From NCBI RefSeq assembly GCF_014805625.2, contig NW_023998490.1, forward strand, positions 464,927 to 528,926: a stretch of DNA of 64,000 nucleotides, written 5' to 3'. The notes below the pieces were generated by a model that made no database searches, had not been told where the DNA came from, and was given only the letters and a program-made list of their open reading frames with translations. The stretch is from Glossina fuscipes. Lineage: Eukaryota; Arthropoda; Insecta; Diptera; Glossinidae. Below, one piece after another: positions 37,829 to 49,830 of this stretch (its first letter is position 1; every line of letters begins with the position of its first letter). The position numbers and the translations under genes were made by a program.

Positions 37829-38169
37829 CAATGGAAGGAAAGAAAGTTCCGTAAATTTAACAATATCACTTGGATCAAGATGATAAAACCTCGCCGCCTG
37901 GTAACAAGGATCTTGCTATCTGTGGTGAAGATGAAGATTAACAGCTGTAGCATGTAAATGATTTTCTCTTAGCCGCTATGTCAATAGAGTTGACGAAGCT
38001 TTGCAAAAGAATGGGTAGAGAGGGGAGGCTGGGGCTGGGCGCGCAATTTCATCTTGTGGCATCTTTGCAAAACTAATTGCACAAGGAGTCAAAGAGAAGC
38101 TTAACATTTGAAACTTGCCTAAGAAGGCAAAGAGAAGTCCAATATTTAGTTATGCGTTAAGTAACTCCA
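37829..38169. other. No recognisable gene
   Basis: Unique-looking DNA between a SINE and a mariner remnant; nothing recognised. Confidence 0.4.
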
Positions 38170-38850
38170 AAGAATTTAATTTGACCTTTCGCGAGTCACC
38201 GTCAAAGCATAGCCGAACCGATCTATTTTTCCAGGAGATTATTGGCGCTCAATGGAAAGATTGAAAAAACTGCATAAATGGTGGTAGAGCCATTACTGAC
38301 GCTACATAATGTAATGCTCTGTGCTTGGTTGGACTGCAAGTGAATCGTGCATCATAAGTTACTGTAACCCGGCCAGACGATTAATCTCACCCTTCAGTGT
38401 CAGCAATTGAAGTGAAACGTTCAAAATTAATCACAGTTGAAGGCATACAACACGACAATGCCAAACCATACAAGTTTTCAATGACGGGGCACGAACTAAG
38501 TGAACGCAATGGTGAGATGTTCCGCATGGCCTGGACATCACGTCAATAGGAGACTGTACATATTTATCTTCAATGATTCGGCTAAAATTGATTTGGGAAG
38601 AAAGTTTTGGTATATCTACTGTACACTTTGTATCGTGCGACTATAGTCTGCTGCGCCTGCCACAGAACTCTTTAAACGAAGTTAAAATGCCGACTTTCAA
38701 GAATACCTGTGAAAATGGCGGGGTTTAATTTTCCATCTATAACTCCCAAAAGTTCTATGGAGATGATATAATCGTGAAAAGATAACAAAGGTCATCAACA
38801 GAAAAGACATATTTTTCGTTTAATCAAGATCTATTTGATATATAAAAAAC
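38170..38850 (+). pseudogene. mariner transposase remnant, cecropia/mellifera-like
   Basis: Pieces of a DD34D mariner transposase occur in order across frames: MLCAWLDCK near 38313 (usually VWWD), a PGQTIN piece near 38368, DNAKPYKFSM near 38455 (usually HDNARPH, second catalytic Asp), then LLRLPQNSLNEVKM near 38650 (usually LFRSLQNSLNG) and an SQKFYGDDI piece near 38750 near the C-terminus. The SDY motif has decayed. Many stops and frameshifts make it non-functional. Confidence 0.75.
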
Positions 38851-39910
38851 ATTTTTTAACTTTTCGATGACAAAATGCACCGACGTTTTTACTTGAATCA
38901 ATACACTATGGACTAGTGATTTGCAGCTTATTTGTTGATTGTGAACTGTTGGCGCGGGTTTTGACTTTAAAGTTACACAAGGTTTGGCCGCCGAACCGAA
39001 GCGAATAATAACTGTTTGAGTCCGTGGCTTGACATTCTCTTGTGCCCTTCGAGAGCATATCACCCGTCTGTTTAATTATTTCCTCATTTATTAAAGAATT
39101 ATATCTAAACTGCTTTTAGGTGGGGAGAAAACCGCTTTGTGGCCTTAAAATTTGATTTTTCATATGAAGCCCCTTGTATTTACGGCTTAAATCGCATTTT
39201 TCTCGAAACCATATTTTTTCAAACTTCAACTCCGGATTCGTATACCGTTCTTCGTCCAAAAATGTATGACCTTTTTTGATTGATTGGCTTTAACTAATAT
39301 CTCTTGACATATCAGTTTTAACCTTTTTCCGATAGCCTGTGTTGCTAGTGCTCAATGTCTCTTTTTTTTAGTCTAAGAATTCAATTCATTAGTCTAAAAT
39401 TAAAATAATAATAATAATAACCTTTTTCCTCATAATTTTGTTCTTATTTCACCAATAATCTTGGTGGCTAAGATCATTCGTGGTTTATTGGTGTAAGCGA
39501 ATGCTGCGACATGGTCACAGAGGAAAGAGCCCACTAGAGTTAAATCGCACGATCTTTGTGGCAAGCTTTGGAGATTACACGATCACTGAACTTTTATTCC
39601 AATAAATTGATTCGGCCACGGAAGTCCAACTTCTAGTCGAAATGATATATCTTTTGCCATAAAAAATCAGTTATTATAAATATTTTCTAAAAAAAATTTT
39701 TTTAAATTAAAATGTGTTTTCAGAAAACCTTGCGTCCTTCTGTTCTTTGAACAATTTTTTGATTTTTTGCATCGTATCTAAACTCTGCAGTGAACGTGTA
39801 AATAAGAAGCTATAGATGGGACTCCTGTAAGCACGATAATCCTCACGAGTTAGGGACGATGCCGTGCATGGCATGGTATTAGCCTTTGGCCATGGTATTA
39901 GCCTTTTTCT
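38851..39910. other. No recognisable gene
   Basis: AT-rich; a short (AAT)n run at 39403-39420. Nothing else recognised. Confidence 0.5.
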
Positions 39911-39914
39911 CTTC

Positions 39915-40289
39915 TCAAGATAAGGTGAGATTCATTGAAGAGCCCGTTATATAACGTTCCCTGGCAACAAGAAAGCTCTCTAAAAGCAGTTCCCAGCGGT
40001 CAGGAAAAAACATTGCAGGTAGACATCTTCTGAAAGCAACAAAACTGGCCTCAGCTATTTCGGTTGGAGCAATCATCCCCAGCCCATAGAGTCCCAAGAG
40101 TTTAGAGCTTACATTTCTTGTCTGTCCTTTACTTATCTGCAAAGCCCCTCTGGCATCTTCAATATTCATACGCTTTGTGGTACGACTCAATTTGCTTGCC
40201 ACAACTTTTCCATTTCCAAGGAGGGCTATCGACACAAGCTGTGGGCTCGGACGTTCTACTTCTTCTAGTGTCCATAGGAATAAGCACAA
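39915..40289 (-). CDS. Unrecognised ORF, possible exon or relic
   Basis: An open frame of 124 codons on the minus strand starts at a non-ATG-like codon region near 40289, with an internal ATG at 40189 or so. It is more GC-rich than its surroundings and its composition looks protein-like, with stretches such as VSIALLGNGKVVASKL and GLYGLGMIAPTEIAEASF. There is no signal peptide or transmembrane segment and no family I recognise. I cannot show splice sites that join it to other exons. It could be a transposon relic, a processed pseudogene piece or chance. Confidence 0.2.
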   Translation of the reverse strand: MCLFLWTLEEVERPSPQLVSIALLGNGKVVASKLSRTTKRMNIEDARGALQISKGQTRNVSSKLLGLYGLGMIAPTEIAEASFVAFRRCLPAMFFPDRWELLLESFLVARERYITGSSMNLTLS

Positions 40290-40534
40290 ACGGGTTGAGC
40301 TCGTAGCTAACTCAAACCTCTATAATAATAGACCACATTTTCTCTCTTCACTTCTTTCCGACCGTCATCGTGTCCCAACAATGAGAATAATCCCCTGAGT
40401 GATCGGCCATATTGAAGGTAATAAGCGTTTGCAGGTATTTTGCTTAACGATATCGACTGGCAAATGTTAAAGTAGTGCGAACTGTCAACTATTAACTTAG
40501 ACGATTTTGACCTTTCCCTACGTAAAATAACATT

Positions 40535-41175
40535 TTTTCATTTAGTATTCCTGGGTTTTCTATGGTGTATTGTCAATGGCGATGAAATGAAACTCTCAAA
40601 CGCAAAAATTATGGGCTAGTCCAGAAAAGCCATCCATATCGCCACTGAATCGAAATATTCAAGGCCGTCCCGTTTTGCTGCGCTTATGGTGGGATTAGCA
40701 AGGTGCAGCGTATTATGAGCTGCAGATGTCTACCGATGTCACTTGAGAAAATTCAAGGAAGACCGGAAATAGCGGTTATGAGACGCAATGTCATTCTCTT
40801 GTGATGGCAACGCTCCGCCGGACGTTGCAAGACTTGTTAAGGATACAATGTCGCAGTTCGAATGGGAAGCTTTGCCGCATCCATCGTACTCACTAGACAA
40901 ACCTCCTTCTGATTATTACCTGTTGAGATTGACGCACGGCGGCTTGGCTGGTACGCGGTTTCGAAGTGTTGAAGAGGTGCGAAAATGGGTCAATGATTGG
41001 ATCGCTGCCTAATCAAAGTCGTTTTTTCGACACGCTGTTACTGTGTTGCCAAAAAGATGGGGAAAAGTTTAAAAAATGATGGAAACCGGTTCGATTAACG
41101 TATACTGCACCAAGTTTACTCAATAAATGCGTTTTCCAAGTGGAAACGATCAAAATACATTCAACACGTGAAAGA
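40535..41175 (+). pseudogene. mariner transposase remnant, mauritiana type
   Basis: A degenerate NGDE (usually TGDE) lies near 40578. The frame at 40788-41012 reads VKDTMSQFEWEALPHPSY, PPSDYY (catalytic Asp), then GGLAGTRFRSVEEVRKWV and NDWIAA, followed by SFFRHAV and LPKRWGK after a stop. This is the same lineage as the remnant at 19520-20210 but a different, separately decayed copy. The N-terminal half is missing. Its 3' terminal repeat is not clear. Confidence 0.85.
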
Positions 41176-41983
41176 AAAAAATAAAAAAAAGGCTAGAATA
41201 GGAAATCTTCGAAAATACTTTTTTCGATTCTCTCTTTAATTTCCCTGTGAAGAGAATGCTTGTCTTTGGAATGGTTTTGTGTTCTACAGGGAAAATTGCA
41301 CTTTGCAGGAGTATGGCGTAAGAAGTCCTCTAAAAAAACCCGTTTTTTTTTTTTTAATTATTTTAAATACTTCGCCAAATATACAATCATGTGTAAAAAA
41401 ATTGTTTCAAAATTTTGAAATTTTTGTAAGCAAATTCGAAAAGTAATCCATAATTTTGTGCTCTCAAGGTAACGTTACCCCTTAGATTTGAATCGTAAAA
41501 AAGTTGAAATCATATCAGCAGTTTTTTTCTAACACCCTGCATTGCTTTTATATGAGTGAGGGTAATTTTGGGTAACCCATTTAATAACTGACATGTTTTC
41601 ATAACAACGAGCGTATGGAGTACACGAGCGACATAAGTGCAAGTTTTAAATGTCAAACTTTCCTTTAATGCATGTTTTTTAGCTATAACTTAAGTAAATG
41701 TTTGTACGGTTGAGTGGTTTATGTAGGTGTTTATGGGGCCATGCATGTAAGCTTTATGAAACTTTAGAGTCCATAGGATGATGACACCCTTACCTTAACT
41801 TCATTTTTTCCATTTTTTGTTCCTTTTTACGCTTCAACTTTTTTTTATATAATTTTTTTACTTTTATATTTATATTTTAAGCCTAAGGGCTCAGTTTCTT
41901 AAAAGCGAACCATCTTTTAGTTATCAACAGCTGGGTGCAAGTGAGTGTATACAAGTAAGGGTTTTGTGTCCCCGTATGTGGGT

Positions 41984-42012
41984 TTGTGTGTGTGTGTGAG
42001 AGAGAGAGAGAA
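41984..42012. repeat. Compound (GT)n(GA)n microsatellite
   Basis: About eight GT units run directly into about seven GA units. Confidence 0.95.
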
Positions 42013-42258
42013 TATGAGATAAAATTTGTTCTTGTGTCCTCTGGCCATAAAGTTTACCTTGCACTCATTACCTTTTACGTACATTTATGCTTGTAAGTTA
42101 TAGCTGCTGTTGGTAATGCTGTTCTTGTTTTTGTTCTTGTTGTTGCTGTTACAGTTTTTGTCATTTTGTGGTATAGTGAAGCGTTAAAGTGTGTAAAAAC
42201 TATAAATATTTTATGGAATTTTTCAATGGTATTTTTTCATTTAGTTTCTGTAGGACTT

Positions 42259-42283
42259 GTGCATGCATGCATGCATGCGTGCA
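42259..42283. repeat. (GCAT)n microsatellite
   Basis: About five GCAT units with one GCGT variant. Confidence 0.9.
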
Positions 42284-42331
42284 TTCACTCATATGTATTT
42301 TGTTGTCAACCTGTGCATATAGCAGTTATTC

Positions 42332-42355
42332 TATATATATATATATATATATATA
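42332..42355. repeat. (TA)n microsatellite
   Basis: About twelve TA units. Confidence 0.95.
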
Positions 42356-44062
42356 AACATAAACGTATATACATTTATAGCTATCATCCTTATCAAGAGT
42401 GTTGCAAAATTTATTGAAAATTCTTTTTGTCTATCCACTTATTATGCTTTGTGTGACAGTCAATGTGAGGAAATGTTTTATTGAATGGTAAAAAAAAACC
42501 AAAAGTAAAGAAAAAGAAAAACTCAGGTTGTATTGTTTAATTTTCAACAGTGACGTAGAAAAAGTTCAAAAGTTGTATCCTATTTTGTTTAAATAAATCA
42601 ATTGATTTTATAAAATCGGAAATGAATAAAAAGTTTATGAAAAGAAATATAAACGTATCAACGGTAGATGAATAGAAATGGCGCCTCTATGTCTTGAATG
42701 GAAAATATTCAATTATATATTAAACTATATTCAATTATATATATCCACTACCGAAACATGAGAATGTACTCAAGTCATTCATGCCAAAGCGTTTGCAAAA
42801 CCCGCATGAAAAAGTTGCAGGACTAAATAAGACTAAGTAATCTTTTGCACAATTCTCCATCATTCCGAAAGATAGTCTTCTTTAAGAGCGATGCAATTAG
42901 TCCGATACTTACCCAACATTGCAATGACTGCATCATTTGATTCAGATCTTTTCCCCTGGAGTGTCCTTTCGAGATTTGCGGACAAATAACAATCATTGTC
43001 ATCAATAGTTTATACAATTTTGTCATTAACCCATCGCCTTGTTAGACGGTGCAATTGCACCATTGTGAGTAGATTCGATATGCGATTGAAATGCTGCTTT
43101 CTCATGCTGAATTTTTATGCATAGCAGTGAATAGACAGATGTCTAATATCTCTACAACGTCGACCCTCTCTTGTAAAGCTTAAGATTTTTTTTTTTTTTG
43201 ATGTCTTTTAGTGCAACTATGTCCACGTGACTTTGTTTCAAATCAGTAAATTTTTTATTTTCGGCGGAGAAATCTCTTGGCCACACTAATGATGGATTTG
43301 AACTGTTTCTTTAGACACCAAAGAGTTATGTTTAATGAACATATGAAATTTGATTTTTGCTGCTTTTAAAACAATCAAAATAATGCAACTAAAGCCAATG
43401 TAACTTGCAGGAAACTGATCGGGATGACATGAGATTTTGAACTTTCTAAAAATAACATTTAGAGTCGACTATTGTGTCCATCCCGGAAGGTAACGTTGTG
43501 TTGTACCCTTGATCAGTGTCAAATAGCGAATGGATGGATGTTGGTTTGTCCACTCTTCCCTCTGCTTGTCCGTCTTTCGGTCCGCCGGCTTAATATCTGA
43601 AGTAAACATCTTTCCGCTTGCAAAACTATGGCTTACGATAGAACAAATATTAAGAACAGATGAACTTTCTGGGCTTATATTTGAAATAAACAGTCTCCCA
43701 CTCACAACAACAATAAATATTGACAGGAGATGTGCTTTCTGGGTTTTGTGATTATTACTCATAAATCACAGTAGATATGAAGATAGATGCTTTCGGTTAT
43801 TCCATATTACGTTATTCTACGCCCAGTTAAAGCTGGATAGTATCGAACTTTTATTTTGTTTTATTTTTTAGAGGCATTTTTTTTTTTTATTTATATATAC
43901 ATATCTACATATAATTTGTTTTATTTTTTTTCTTCATACAATTTTGTTTTTCTTGTATTAACTCACGTTTTGAGTTTATAATTAAATTTTGAATAATTAA
44001 CATTATATGATACAACATAATACTACATGTTCAAGTAATATCTTTAAACTTTTCATCGCACT

Positions 44063-44406
44063 TTATATGTATACGATCTTGTCGTAATCTGAAGAAGCCA
44101 TGCTATACTGAGAAGATTTTTTACTTTTCCTATGTAATTTGTAGAGAAGTGCTTGCTGAAAGTTATCAATTAATGCCAGGGATATATAAGCGAAACCATA
44201 AAAAATCGCAGTGAAATTCGACCAACCCTGAATGATAAATAAGGAGTCCATGCTCTTTATTTTCGGGCTTCGTAGGAAGAGGAGGAGTAAACCACCCATG
44301 GCAATGATTAATGGCGACAACCGATTTAAGAAAATCGAGTATTAAAGAAAAGCTAACCGCCATCAAAGAGACAAGCACTGAATTGAATCCTAAATGTCTT
44401 TGCTTA
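44063..44406 (-). pseudogene. Possible membrane-protein exon with a frameshift
   Basis: Two overlapping minus-strand frames join into one plausible membrane protein end if a single frameshift near 44315 is allowed. The first part reads RHLGFNSVLVSLMAVSFSL and the second LSPLIIAMGGLLLLFL, a loop, then SNFTAIFYGFAYISLALI, which would be three hydrophobic segments. A basic tail (KLHRKSKKSSQY) and a Ser/Tyr-rich end follow, with a stop at 44063-44065. This order is typical of the last helices and cytoplasmic tail of a polytopic protein. I do not recognise the family. A stop lies upstream near 44425, and no convincing splice acceptor was found. A relic of a host gene is my reading. Confidence 0.3.
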
Positions 44407-44420
44407 GCGTATATTGTTAC

Positions 44421-46097
44421 TCCTGATTAGTACTTGCTTCAATTGATGGCTCTTGGCGAATGGGAGTAGCGCTTGTTTCCTTACGACAATACCAAAAAGA
44501 AGAACAAGAGGGGTTTTTTGTGGAAATCATACGCTTATTAGAAAATTTGGGAAAAGTAGCGGCTAGCGGTGGCTGATACATTGAATAATAAATAGATTGA
44601 ATACCAAGTTCCAGATCTTAATAATAGTTTTCCCGAACAGCTGTGATTTCGCGCCGAGGCACAAGCTGACGTAGAATTGAATAATTTATTAGTCAGTTCG
44701 CCAATTGTCCCTAAGACTTCACTAAGACCAAAAATTCTGCTTTTATATGGAAACTTCCTAATCACCCGCCGCTGGAATTCCTGCGTGCCAAATTGACATT
44801 GAAAAGTGCTGTGAATGCCGTGTAAGTGCTGTAAAATAAAATGGAATGAAGCATATTGACACTATGAAGACACAATTGATTATCGTGAGCTTTTAAGCAT
44901 AAGAGAGAATTTCGTTTATGTTTATCTGAACATAGCTCGAGAAAACGAAAACATTTAATCGCTGCACTATGTCTCGCTTTGTTATTTTTTTTTTTTAATG
45001 ATAATTGATCTTAAATTTAATTTCGTCAAAAATTCCTTCACGACTTAATACATGTATAAGTTTTTGAAGAGATCCGTTTATACTCGCCTGTTTGTCATCT
45101 GAGATTGAAAATCCCAGTAACACGAAATTTGTGAGCAGATCATGAAAATGTTAACGAACGTGTTATTTCCAGTTTTTATATGAGAAGAAAGCAATTTATT
45201 TCATTCTCAATTTGTCAACTTACTTATGGGTTGTTAAAGAGCTCCAGCTCTTATACATCAATTTTTTTCAAAACAGGGTTGCCAAAGCAACCGGGCATAT
45301 ATAAATTAATATAAGTAGCAGTTAACTTTAAAAGTTAATTTGATTTTTTTACGGAGAATAAAATTCATACACCTATATATACATTCTTACGTTAATAGTC
45401 CGTTGCAATAATTATCCCGTAAAACTTAAACCAGTGTCCCTCTATAGGCGTTTTATTCACTTGATATGGCCCCAATTCATTATTTTCTTTTATTACTTTC
45501 TGGCTTCCTTGGGTAAGTTGTATCACACCTCCCAATATCGCAATTCAAATATTAACGACAATTATACCGGTCCAGCAACCATTCTTATAATATTTAGAAC
45601 ACAGTCGTTTATAATTTTTCTCATTTAGATATTTTTAAAGGCCAAACGAACACTTGCAATTAACTATACATGTCTTCACAGATAAAGGCAAGTCGGGCAG
45701 TTCGATTTTTCATTTGGCACTTTTATATGTATCCGGCTTCGGTAGCCAGGCTGTCCGACCATTCGTTCATTTGTTTCTTTATCCATTGATTGCGTTTACC
45801 AAAATTACTTTATAAAAATGAAAGCGTGAGTCATGCAAAATCCGTAGAAAATTCGGTTCAATAATGATCTCGAATCGTTTTCAGATATGCTTTTAATAAC
45901 TCTAATGTGTTGGCGCTTTGCAAAACATTCTCAAGCTCTGCATTTTATTACACTAATCGCTATCGATTAGCGGAATCATTCGATTAGTCATTAAAAGTTT
46001 ATTTAAGGCTCTCAAGACATCATCTCAAGGCCGATATACATTTCTTACATCTTTATGTGTTTAAAGAGAAACGGTATAGGAATGATGGGAACATTTT
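44421..46097. other. No recognisable gene
   Basis: A minus-strand frame at 44407-44526 (from ATG ISTKNPSCSS) ends in a Ser/Thr/Glu-rich tail just before the membrane-like ORF, and could belong to the same decayed gene. Otherwise nothing recognised. Confidence 0.35.
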
Positions 46098-46450
46098 TAT
46101 ACCCTCGATCACACTTGTGGTACAAGGGTATATTAGGTTAATACAATATCCACTAGGACTTGAGATAGAGTCACCTTTCACTATACCGATAGATTCAGAA
46201 TAACCTTTTAAGCCAGGCTTGTCTGTCCGTCTGTCCACTTGCCCATCCAGTTCTCTTGCGTTCAATCTACAGGCCGTAATGCTGGGTGTTGCGCCCCAGG
46301 GACGAGCGCTATTGCAACGATTCGACAAATGTTTGGACCGCTCCCCAGATAACACATCGTTTTGCAAAGATATTGCACGAATAACTATAGGGTATTGTGG
46401 GGTGTTTAATGGCCGACCAGGATCCACTATAGTGCTTTTATCCGTTTAGT
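46098..46450 (+). repeat. mini-me/DINE-1-like dispersed repeat
   Basis: Well-preserved order: a TATACCCT head at 46099, 'ggtacaagggtatattagg', 'ataccgatagattcagaat', a GTCTGTCCGTCTGTCC array near 46220, 'caatctacaggccg', 'cgccccagggacgagcgct' and an end block near 46385-46440. Confidence 0.75.
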
Positions 46451-47314
46451 AGGAAGTTATGCAAGTAAGCTGCACTTACATAATAATAACTCATTTCCAT
46501 TGATATGCTACTGTAATTTATCCCTTACATATATAGTAAGCATTTCATGGGCTCATAAATGTTTAAAGAAGATTTTAGAGGAACTTTGCATTCATAATAT
46601 CCTTTCTTATCTGTACCCAAATGTCGACGGTTATGTGTAACTTAATTTCTATCAATTGCTGGTAGATTAAGATATAAAGCACTTAAGTAAACATAAGGTT
46701 TAAAAAATTAAAAAAAAACAAAAAATTATAACGGTTTACATATGTATGAGCGAATGCAAATAAAGCTTATAGAATACGTTTTAATAGTATGTGGGTTTTA
46801 TTTAGTCTGAACTAAATACACATACACAAATAGAATATTTATGAAAAACCGTAAGAATCGAAGCATTAAAAATGCTTACAAGTACGTATGAGGCAATTTA
46901 AATAGCACGTACACAAACAAAATATATATTTATTTAAATTGTATGCTATATCTGCATAAAACAGAGAAAAAAATTAACAATTGCTTATTTTATAAATTTT
47001 TTTTTAAACAGGTTTGGGCCTTTAAGAGCACTAATAAATATAACGCACGAATATTTACGGAGTACGTATGTTTGCCTTACGTCATGAATTATGCGAAATG
47101 CTTTAAGCCGCGTCATTTTCAAAAATATTTCATAGTTTGGGCCATCTTTTAAGCACATCCTTCACCTATTTTAAAGTTCCCCTTATGAAGAATTAAACTA
47201 AGACCGAATACGCTCAGTTGCTGTCTTTCATCGCTAATGAGATAACCCCGAAGATCATAACAGACAATATCACACACTGAAGCAGAAGAACGATTTTTTT
47301 TTTTTTTTGTTATA
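46451..47314. other. No recognisable gene
   Basis: AT-rich DNA with a T run at 47296-47308 directly before a SINE; nothing else recognised. Confidence 0.5.
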
Positions 47315-47450
47315 CGCCTAATAGCCAAAGGGTCTCGACCCGATGATCGTGGGCTCAAATCTCAAGTGCGATAAAATTGTCAGCAAAGGCGATATCCTTA
47401 GATAGCAGTGGCTTAAAACTTTAGTCTTCGAATTTATTTCTCTGGTCTCT
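47315..47450 (+). mobile_element. tRNA-derived SINE, type 1, truncated
   Basis: Aligned by eye with the SINE at 33646-33824. It has CGCC..AATAGCCAAAGGGTC (degenerate A box), GTGGGCTCAAATCTCAAGTG (B box and following block), 'cttagatagcagtggctt' and 'gaatttatttctctgg'. The head has lost several bases and the tail is short. No clear target-site duplication. Confidence 0.7.
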
Positions 47451-48504
47451 AACTGTTAAGGTAGTTACTGCAAAACTGCGTCGTTTTCGCAATTTTCTCG
47501 TTAAGTTCCGCCGATGGTTTTGCAACGAGGAGCAAAACAAGTTTCTTGCAAGAGCAAAGCAAGTAAGTAGCATCCATCGTGTAGGGTCTTGTGCTTAAAA
47601 AACGAGCATTCGTCGATAGCATTATTTTTTTCATGGGCGATACGTTGTGTTGTTGCTGGAAAAATGAAAAATGGATTTACTTAGAGAAAGCTGGGCGTCG
47701 ATCGTAAAATCGAATCGCTGTACCAAGATAACGAAACTCCACGTCTGGTGGGACCAGAAGAATGTGACCTGTTAAAGCCTTGTAAAGGGGTAAACATGAA
47801 AATGCTGTGAACGGTTCGGTATTTAAAAAACTTTCTCACATATCATCCATTCATTCATTCGTATTTCAAAGATTTCAATTCGGAAACGCTGGTCGATGCG
47901 GCTTACTCATCAGTCTCGAATCTTTCCGATTGCTACCAATCCTTATGAGTAGCCGAGTAGCGAAGAATCGCGTTCATCGATTAGGGTGGCAGAGCATACA
48001 CAAGTTATTAGGCAGTTGGGACAAATATATAGCAAAATGCTTCGAATAAAATATTTTTTTTTATTATTTTTATTTAATAAACGTGCATTTGGAATATGGT
48101 TAATAATAACTTTTTCATTTACTTCATATTTCATAGCTCGGAACTTTTTGTTACAATAACTGGGCTCTAACATTTTCCGAAATTCCTTTAATTCTCAATC
48201 TTCTAAATGAGCGGAAAATGATAAAATAATATAAAAAAATGCTGCAGGCAACGATTCAATTGCATTTCTGACTAATTAAAGCATGTAATATTATATAAGA
48301 TACATACATATACGTTTACATTATATTGTTATTATTATTTATTGTATTTGATTTATTTTTTATTATTCATAAATTTTTTATTTATCTCAGGCTTACGATT
48401 GCAATCGTTAGACTTCCAGCTTTTTCAAAAATTCCTTTATAGTTTTGCTTTGTTAAATGAGTGGAAAATTATAAAATTATGTGAAAAATTCCTACCTTTT
48501 ATGC
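47451..48504. other. No recognisable gene
   Basis: AT-rich DNA; short frames only. Confidence 0.5.
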
Positions 48505-48860
48505 CCTACACCATTCACGAAGATATCTTAAGTTTGCAACACCCAGACGCAATATTTATTATACCGATTGATTCAGAATCATTTGCTAAATCGATTTAAG
48601 CTTGTCTCTCCGTATGTATGTTTTGTTTCTTTAAAATCGACTTGCAGGTAGCAATTTTTGAGATGCATTGGTGAAGTTTGATGTAAAGCCATGTTTTGGC
48701 CTAAGGAAATACGCTCTTGAAAACAGTTCAAGTCAGACCACTTCTTCGATCACTTCTTATATATAAACTTGGGTTACAAAGTCGTTATATGAATAAATGT
48801 GTGAAGTGAAATGGTGAAAGGCAATTGGTGGGTGGGCGAGTCCCACTATTGTTGCGTTTA
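48505..48860 (+). repeat. mini-me/DINE-1-like dispersed repeat
   Basis: Head 'tatgccctacaccattcacg' near 48500, 'attataccgattgattcag' near 48558, 'taaatcgatttaagcttgtc' near 48588, a short GTCY run, 'gaagtttgatgtaaagcc', 'ttggcctaaggaaatacgct' and 'cacttcttatatataaactt' blocks. The terminal hairpin has been lost. Confidence 0.7.
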
Positions 48861-49139
48861 AATTCTTCGAATATTGAGAATTCTCTTAAGCCAGTGAGTG
48901 TTTCTTTAAAATTAGCACATATAAGAACATTTTAATCGGACAAGGTCGACCTTTAAATATCCTACAATCAATCCAAGTTAGGACAGTTATTTGCACGTTT
49001 TCGTAATAACACAGCAAGAACTACACATAGATTATTTTCATTCAAAGTCATACTTTCCCTGAAAGCCGACGATCCTCGAAACGTCTATGGCGTAACACAA
49101 CCTAACTCAGCAAACTTAACTTTTCAGTTTCCGTCATAA

Positions 49140-49830
49140 AAAAGTTGATATTCTCTCTACTTGAGGGCTTGTTTTTCGTGATTACCCTTGTGTTTGCTGA
49201 CATCTAAAAAATAGACCTATGTCGTCACTACCATTACTTTGTTTGCCAAACAACTACTATGGACCAACTATCGTCATGAAATATTAAACATTAAACTTTC
49301 TCTGAAAAGAGAAAGAAATTTCATTAGAAATTTTATATGGAATGGGGTTCCAGAAATAGACGCATGTAGTTCAACTTAAGTCCACTGAATTTTTAAGTCA
49401 ACTTATCACCACGAACCGAGCGAATTTCATTAAAAAACATTAATAATTCGCCTTTTTTGGTATATAGAGAGAGGTTCACATTTCCTGAGAAGCCTTATAT
49501 GCGGTGGTGTCCAAAAAGTAGACCTACGTCGTCCGGCCGGGTTGATTTCTATCAATCTCTAGCCAAGTTATTTTTATGAACCAATTTTCATCATGAAATA
49601 CTGAAAACTACATTTCTTTACCGTGTAAGGATTCAGTTTTTGCACAAAAGAATATAGGAGAGGAGGTTCAAAAAATTGTCTCCGCCGAGCGAAATTTTGC
49701 ATACCATATCAAAAATTGTGACGTGTAGCTTGAACACAAAAATATATGGACAGACATAGGACGGAAAGACGGACAAGTATAATAATACATAATAAAGACA
49801 AGGTAGGTGTATAAGGCAAGAGCTTATAAA
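49140..49830 (-). repeat. mini-me-like repeat, long variant, minus strand
   Basis: On the minus strand it starts near 49820 and has a GTCCGTCTTTCCGTCC array near 49775-49755, 'tgttcaagctacacgtcac', then at least three diverged units of about 150 bp. Each unit carries a 'tttcatgatgaaaattggtt'-type piece (49590, 49280) and a 'tctactttttggacaccac'-type piece (49525, 49215). The 5' end on this strand is unclear. Confidence 0.5.

Larger units (their letters stand above)
41176..44050. other. No recognisable gene; microsatellites
   Basis: Includes GT/GA and GCAT tracts and a TA run, listed separately, plus T runs near 41341 and 43187. A short GTCC-type run near 43550-43580 could be a trace of a mini-me-like repeat. 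No supported gene. Confidence 0.5.
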
